This document shows positions 44,606 to 48,811 of a DNA stretch of 48,811 nt, in pieces. The position numbers and the translations under genes were made by a program. Origin of the DNA: Mycobacterium sp. ACS4054 (GTDB lineage Bacteria > Actinomycetota > Actinomycetes > Mycobacteriales > Mycobacteriaceae); contig NZ_LZHV01000028.1 in the NCBI RefSeq assembly GCF_001667275.1, positions 1 to 48,811 on the forward strand, given 5' to 3'. The notes under the pieces were generated by a model. That model was not told the origin of the DNA, did not search any database, and worked only from the letters and a program-made list of their open reading frames with translations. Numbering within the stretch: position 1 is the first letter of the stretch; every line of letters begins with the position of its first letter.

Positions 44606-45371
44606 ACGACGGCGGCCGGCGCTCGAGAAAGGCCGCGACCCCTTCGCCCGCGTCGGGGGCGCCCATCACCCGTTGGTGCAGTTGGGTTTCCAGCGCGGCG
44701 ACCTGCCGCGGGGTGTAGCCGTTGATCGCGGTATCCCACAGCAGTCGCTTGCACAGCGCCGCCGACATGGGCGCCACGTTGACCGCGATGTCGCGGGCCA
44801 CCGTCACCGCGTGGTCGAGCACCTGCCCCGCGGGCAGCGCCCGGTTCGCGATGCCGAGCGCCGCCGCCTCGGCCCCACCGAAGGTCCGCCCGGTGAGCAG
44901 AATGTCCGCGGCCACGCCCAGCGTGGTCAGCCGCGCCAACGTCCAGTGCGCCATGCAGTCGGGGAGCACGCCCCGGCGCACTTGCACCACACCGTATTTC
45001 GCGTCGTCGGCGACGAAACGCAGGTCGGCCTGCAACGCGATGGTCAGCCCGATGCCGATCGCGTGGCCGTTGACGGCGGCGATGACCGGCTTGCGCAACT
45101 CGAAGGCGGCCGGGGCGATCGGCGACGCCGAGAATTCCTCACCCGGGGCGTCGAAAGGGCTTGTCTCGCCGGAGAAATCCGCGCCCGCGCAGAAGGCGCG
45201 CCCGGCCCCGGTCACCACGATGGCCCGGACGTCGTCGTCGCCGTCGCAGTCGGCGTACGCCCGGCTCAGCAGCGCGCCCATCTCGGCGGTGTAGGCGTTG
45301 AGTTGCTCGGGCCGGTTGAGCGTGAGCACCGCCACGCCCGCGTCGACATCGACCGTCACGTCCGGGCTCAT
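44559..45371 (-). CDS. enoyl-CoA hydratase/isomerase family protein
   Basis: A 270-aa crotonase-fold protein. VAVLTLNRPEQLNAYT near residue 15, oxyanion-hole segment GAGRAFCAGADFSGE near 57-71, and AVNGHAIGIGLTIALQADLRF near 100-120, with GVLPDCMAHWTLARLTTLGVAADILLTGR next. The catalytic glutamates of a true hydratase are not both at their usual places, so isomerase or another reaction is possible. The ATG at 45371 overlaps the LLM gene stop by ATGA. It is the last gene of the leftward operon that starts with sodC. Confidence 0.9.
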   Translation of the reverse strand: MSPDVTVDVDAGVAVLTLNRPEQLNAYTAEMGALLSRAYADCDGDDDVRAIVVTGAGRAFCAGADFSGETSPFDAPGEEFSASPIAPAAFELRKPVIAAVNGHAIGIGLTIALQADLRFVADDAKYGVVQVRRGVLPDCMAHWTLARLTTLGVAADILLTGRTFGGAEAAALGIANRALPAGQVLDHAVTVARDIAVNVAPMSAALCKRLLWDTAINGYTPRQVAALETQLHQRVMGAPDAGEGVAAFLERRPPSFTSRLSEEWTALPDP

Positions 45372-46366
45372 CGCAGCGCCGGTGTGCGGTGCAGGGCGCC
45401 GATCAGGTCCGCGACGTCCGCAGCGGCCGGCGTATAACCCGGGAAGTAGCAGCACACCTCGGCGGCGTGCTCGCCGAACCGGGCGGCGATCTGTTGCGCG
45501 CAGTCCTCGGGGGTGCCGACGATCCCGATCCGGGCCACCATCTCGTCGCTTATCAGCCGGCGCATCTCGGGAAAGCGGCCCTGTTTGGACAGGGCGTTTA
45601 GCTCGGGCTGGACGTCGGCCCAGCCCTCGGCCTCAAGCACGGGCAGGTAGGCCGGCGTCGAGCCGTAGAACGAAATGAGGCCCGCGACACCGGCTTTCGC
45701 AGCGGCCAGGTCCGCCTCGTCGCGGCCGACGGCGACCATGGCCTGGACGATGATCTCGAAGTCCTCGGCGGATCGCCCGGAGCGCCGCAAGCCCTCGTCC
45801 ACGGCGGGCAGGGTGCGCTCGGCGAAGTGGCGGCCGCTGTTGAAGGGCATCACCAGCAACCCGTCGGCCACCTCGGCGGCGGTGCGCGTCATCACCGGGC
45901 CCAGCGCCCCCAGCAACACCGGCGGCGGCCCGAACGGGTTGGGCCCGGGATTGAAGTTGGGCGCCATGATGGTGTGGGTGAAGAATTCGCCGCGAAAGTC
46001 CAAGCGGGCGCGGCCTTCCCAGGCTGCGAAGATCGCCTTGATCGCCGCAATGGTTTCGGCCATTCGGGCCGCGGGCCGCTCCCACTTACTGCCGTAACGC
46101 TTTTCGATGTGGGCTTTCACCTGCGAGCCGAGGCCGAGCCGGAACCGCCCCCCGCTGTAGAGCTGCAGGTCGTAAGCGGCGTGCGCCAGGTGCAGCGGGC
46201 TGCGAGGCGGTGCGATCGCCACGTTGGTCATCAGCTCCAGGCCGGTCGTGCCGGCGGCGACGATCAGCGGGAAGAACACGTCGTGCTGGCCCTCGAAGGT
46301 GAACAGGCCGTCGGCGCTGGCCGCCGCGTCCACCGGCGAGCCGTTGACCTGCAGATGCACCTTCAT
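45368..46366 (-). CDS. LLM-class (F420-type) oxidoreductase
   Basis: A 332-aa luciferase-like TIM-barrel protein. IAPPRSPLHLAHAAYDLQLYSGGRFRLGLGSQ near residues 50-82 is the family core; RMAETIAAIKAIF and PPVLLGALGPVMTRTAAEVADGLL follow. Mycobacterial members usually use coenzyme F420. The closest type is the TIGR03617-like F420-dependent group; the substrate is unknown. AGGGG lies five bases before the ATG at 46366. It follows the Lon-domain gene by 16 bp and overlaps the hydratase gene by four bases. Not recalled at this place in H37Rv. Confidence 0.9.
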   Translation of the reverse strand: MKVHLQVNGSPVDAAASADGLFTFEGQHDVFFPLIVAAGTTGLELMTNVAIAPPRSPLHLAHAAYDLQLYSGGRFRLGLGSQVKAHIEKRYGSKWERPAARMAETIAAIKAIFAAWEGRARLDFRGEFFTHTIMAPNFNPGPNPFGPPPVLLGALGPVMTRTAAEVADGLLVMPFNSGRHFAERTLPAVDEGLRRSGRSAEDFEIIVQAMVAVGRDEADLAAAKAGVAGLISFYGSTPAYLPVLEAEGWADVQPELNALSKQGRFPEMRRLISDEMVARIGIVGTPEDCAQQIAARFGEHAAEVCCYFPGYTPAAADVADLIGALHRTPALR

Positions 46367-46382
46367 CTGATCCCCTGTCGGA

Positions 46383-47009
46383 TTATTCGGAGAGCTGGAA
46401 CTCCACCACCTCGGCCACCGCGGCCACCGCCTCGCGCAGCGCGGTCAGGCGCTCGGCGACCGACGGCGCCGCCAGCACCGTGTATCGATCGGCGGTGCCG
46501 ATGGGGATGCGGGACGCCAACGCGTACAGGCGTTCCCCGGGATCGCCGGCCGCGTCGTCGCCCAGGATCGCCTCGCGGCCCGGCAGCGCCAGGCCGCGCG
46601 CGTCGGCGATCCTCTCGAACAGCGCCATCACCGCGTCCTCGACCTCGCGCAGCTGGGCCGGGGTGACCGGATCGCCCGGCTGGTCGGGCCAGACCGCCAC
46701 GGTCGCGCGTGGGTAGGGCTCGTCGCGCAGCCACTGCGACACCCGGATCCGTTCTCCGGTGCGGCAGTGCATCGAGTACCGGCCCGCGCCGTGCTCGACG
46801 CAGTCGGTGATCCTGGCCAAAACGCCGACATCGCAACGTGATTCGCCGCCGCCGACCTCACGTCCCCGCGAGATCAGCACCACGCCGAACGGATCGCCGG
46901 TGGCCAGGCAATGCCGGACCAGCGCACCATAGCGCGGCTCGAAGATGCGCAACGGCAGGTCCTGATCGGGCAGGAGCACCGACTCCAGCGGGAACATCGC
47001 CAGTTCCAT
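46383..47009 (-). CDS. Lon N-terminal substrate-binding domain protein (Rv0434-like)
   Basis: A 208-aa protein consisting only of the Lon/PUA-like LAN domain: MFPLESVLLPDQDLPLRIFEPRY at the start, ATGDPFGVVLISRG near 38-51, and CDVGVLARITDCVEHGAGRY near 60-78. It has no AAA or protease part, so it may be an adaptor or a binding protein. The length and place match Rv0434. The ATG overlaps the YbdK-like stop by one base (TGATG). Confidence 0.92.
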   Translation of the reverse strand: MELAMFPLESVLLPDQDLPLRIFEPRYGALVRHCLATGDPFGVVLISRGREVGGGESRCDVGVLARITDCVEHGAGRYSMHCRTGERIRVSQWLRDEPYPRATVAVWPDQPGDPVTPAQLREVEDAVMALFERIADARGLALPGREAILGDDAAGDPGERLYALASRIPIGTADRYTVLAAPSVAERLTALREAVAAVAEVVEFQLSE

Positions 47010-48139
47010 CAGATCTCCAGCTCGGCCACCAGGGCGTCGACCACCGTCCGCAGGTCGCCGTCGTTTTCCTCGGCCACCCGGCGCTGCCGCTGATAAGAGG
47101 CGCCCTGTCTGGGGATCTCGGCCACCGCGGCCAGTTCGTCAACGCAATTCAGCGATTTCGCGACGGGCTCGAGCCGGTTGAGCACGTCGTCGAGGTCCTC
47201 GGTGACCAGCCGCTCGTTGCTGTCGGCGTCCTGGATGATGATCGCGTCCAGCCCGTAGCGGGCCGCGCGCCACTTGTTCTCCTGGTTGTGCCAGGGCGGC
47301 ATGGTCGGCAGCGTCTCGTCGGCCTCCAGCCTGCGGTCCAGGTCCACCACCAGGCAATGCGTCAACGCCACCAGCGCACCCAACTCACGCATGTTGGACA
47401 CCCCGTCGCACACCCGCACCTCGATGGTGCCCAGGTGCGGCGAAGGCCTGATGTCCCAACGGACTTCGTCGACGTGATCGATGATTCCGGTCTTCTTCTG
47501 GTCGTAGACGAAACCCTCGAACTCCGCCCAGGTCTGAAACTGGAACGGCAAGCCGGCGGTGGGCAATTGCTGGAACATCATCGCGCGGTTGCTGGCGTAA
47601 CCGGTGTCCACCCCGGCCCACCACGGCGAGGACGCCGACAGCGCAAGCAGGTGCGGGTAGTACTTCAGCAGCGACGTCATGATCGGCATGACCTTGTGCG
47701 CCGAGGAGATCCCGACGTGCACGTGCACGCCCCAGATAAGCATCTGCCGTCCCCACCATTGGGTGCGCTTGATCAGTTCGGCGTACCGGGGCGCGTCGGT
47801 GAGCTTCTGGGTGGTCCACTGCCCGAACGGGTGCGCGCCGGCGCAGAACAGCTCCATCCCCCGGTCCCGGACGATGCGGTGCGCGGGCCCCAGGGTTTGG
47901 CGCAGATCCTCCATCGCCTCCCCGGTGGAATTGCACACGCCGCTGACCACTTCGACGGTGTTGCGCAGCAACTCCTTGTGCACGCGCGGGTTTTCGCCGA
48001 TCTCGGCGATCACCGCCGTTGCCTCGTTGCTCAGGTCGCGGGTCTGCGCGTCGACGAGCGCGAACTCCCACTCCACGCCGAGGGTGGGCCGCGGTGAACG
48101 GGCGAAATCGATGCGCGCGGTTGCCCTGTTAGCCGGCAC
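47009..48139 (-). CDS. ybdK: YbdK-type carboxylate-amine ligase / glutamate-cysteine ligase family (Rv0433-like)
   Basis: A 376-aa ATP-dependent ligase of the GCS2 family. [20 protein letters not shown] near residue 20 contains the family metal/ATP glutamates; then [30 protein letters not shown] near 138-155, and [20 protein letters not shown] near 240-260. Biochemical data for YbdK show weak glutamate-cysteine ligase activity. Mycobacteria make mycothiol rather than glutathione, so the physiological substrate is open. The GTG at 48139 lies inside the last codons of sodC (11-bp overlap). Confidence 0.93.
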   Translation of the reverse strand: MPANRATARIDFARSPRPTLGVEWEFALVDAQTRDLSNEATAVIAEIGENPRVHKELLRNTVEVVSGVCNSTGEAMEDLRQTLGPAHRIVRDRGMELFCAGAHPFGQWTTQKLTDAPRYAELIKRTQWWGRQMLIWGVHVHVGISSAHKVMPIMTSLLKYYPHLLALSASSPWWAGVDTGYASNRAMMFQQLPTAGLPFQFQTWAEFEGFVYDQKKTGIIDHVDEVRWDIRPSPHLGTIEVRVCDGVSNMRELGALVALTHCLVVDLDRRLEADETLPTMPPWHNQENKWRAARYGLDAIIIQDADSNERLVTEDLDDVLNRLEPVAKSLNCVDELAAVAEIPRQGASYQRQRRVAEENDGDLRTVVDALVAELEI

Positions 48140-48811
48140 CGATCACACCGCACGCGACCCGCTTGCCGGCGTCACCGGTGCTCATCGTCATCTGGTCGGG
48201 ACCCGGGGTTCCGTTGCTCTGGTTGTAGCGCTCCGGCGGGATGTTGGCGAAATTGTCGGCGCCGGCGTGGATGATGATCGCGGTCTTCTCGCCGGTGAGC
48301 AGGTCTTCCATGGCGAACGCCTCCGTGGTGGTCATCAGCATCGCGGAGCCGTCCCTGCGCACCTGAAGCGACGTCAGGTCACCGCTGGCCGGCTCGCCCG
48401 TGTGGCCGGGCTTCTGGAAGTGGCCCCCCGCGGACAGGAAGTCGCCCGGCGCGCCACCGGTCGGGGCGACGGAGCTGGGCTCGCACTTGCCGACCTTGTG
48501 AATGTGCACCCCGTGGAAGCCGGGCGTCAGCTCCCCGTTGGCCGTCGTCTCGATGGTGATGGTGGCGTAGCCGTTGTTGAACTGGAATGTCGCGGTGCCG
48601 ACCTCGGTGCCGTCGGCCGCCCTGAGGTGGGTGGTGATGTTCTGCCCCGGCGCCGCGGCGGCGCGGCCCTCCGGGGTCCCGCCGCCCGCCGGCGCCGGCG
48701 CCCCGGTCCAGACCGCCGGCGTGGTGCCCGGCGACGACGAGGCGTGTTGGGGCGACGAGCACGCGTTCAAAAGCGCCATGGAAGTGGCTGCGCAGAGCGC
48801 GGAAACGGTGG
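48129..48811 (-). CDS. sodC: Cu,Zn superoxide dismutase lipoprotein SodC (5' end outside window)
   Basis: The frame is open to the right edge of the window and encodes the C-terminal 226 residues of the protein; M. tuberculosis SodC is 240 aa. The visible N-terminal part ([17 protein letters not shown]) is the rest of a lipoprotein signal peptide with lipobox LNAC, so an internal ATG at 48779 is not the start. The mature part is a surface-anchored dismutase against host superoxide: [38 protein letters not shown], and [16 protein letters not shown] hold the metal ligands, and C near KCEP pairs with C in RVACGV. It is the first visible gene of a five-gene leftward operon with the ybdK gene overlapping its end. 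Confidence 0.96.
   Translation of the reverse strand, partial: TVSALCAATSMALLNACSSPQHASSSPGTTPAVWTGAPAPAGGGTPEGRAAAAPGQNITTHLRAADGTEVGTATFQFNNGYATITIETTANGELTPGFHGVHIHKVGKCEPSSVAPTGGAPGDFLSAGGHFQKPGHTGEPASGDLTSLQVRRDGSAMLMTTTEAFAMEDLLTGEKTAIIIHAGADNFANIPPERYNQSNGTPGPDQMTMSTGDAGKRVACGVIGAG

Noticed and set aside
48129..48779. sodC starting at the internal ATG at 48779
   Set aside because: The upstream codons continue a lipoprotein signal peptide to the window edge, so the real start lies outside.

Overview
The window is high-GC chromosomal DNA from a slow-growing nontuberculous Mycobacterium, most likely of the M. avium complex or a close relative. The evidence is genus-typical genes (HbhA, mycolic acid cyclopropane synthase PcaA, MmpL4, a PPE protein, GroEL2 with CIRCE operators, SodC lipoprotein) and gene order that follows, in reverse orientation, the M. 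tuberculosis H37Rv segment from about Rv0475 (hbhA) down to Rv0432 (sodC). Comparisons with H37Rv come from memory of that annotation, not from an alignment. I saw no rRNA, tRNA, CRISPR array, insertion sequence or phage gene.

Layout. 1-115: a near-pure C tract, probably an assembly artefact at a contig end, then the 3' end of hbhA. 116-4.7 kb: hbhA, an XRE regulator with a perfect 12-bp inverted repeat upstream, a DUF445 membrane protein, a TetR regulator and pcaA. 4.7-14.8 kb: a central-carbon block with fadB2 and icl1, an acyl-ACP thioesterase, the glyoxylate regulator ramB, lpdC, and an aldehyde dehydrogenase operon with three small genes. 14.8-18.7 kb: S9 peptidase, a small membrane protein, echA2, and the secreted siderophore-export factor Rv0455c, closed by a strong bidirectional terminator. 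18.7-24.4 kb: a rearranged tetR-mmpS-mmpL operon with a tandem operator, a membrane protein and a DinB-fold protein; the H37Rv sigK-rskA block is absent here. 24.4-29.1 kb: an amidohydrolase, a short PPE protein without the repeat tail, a flavin-barrel protein, a carboxymuconolactone decarboxylase-like protein, an SDR and a hemophore-like protein. 29.1-31.0 kb: groEL2 with two CIRCE operators.

31.0-38.5 kb is accessory: a TetR/SDR divergent pair, an FkbM methyltransferase, a cupin, a VOC protein with a Baeyer-Villiger-type monooxygenase, moeA2 and an MFS transporter. 38.5-42.3 kb is the psd-pssA-AAA ATPase operon, joined by ATGA overlaps, which couples phosphatidylethanolamine synthesis to a Cdc48-like unfoldase. 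42.3-44.6 kb holds a TetR regulator divergent from an SRPBCC/DUF2867 protein and an SDR. 44.6-48.8 kb is one tight leftward operon: sodC (5' end outside the window), a YbdK-like ligase, a Lon N-terminal-domain protein, an LLM-class oxidoreductase and an enoyl-CoA hydratase.

Two themes recur. First, at least eleven starts sit 6-7 nt downstream of a TANNNT -10 hexamer, which predicts leaderless mRNAs and helps fix the starts. Second, many regulator or divergent-gene intergenic regions carry clear inverted or direct repeats that look like operators. Relative to H37Rv, umaA, mazEF1, the PPE11 pair and the sigK-rskA block are missing at their expected places, and about sixteen accessory metabolic or regulatory genes are added.
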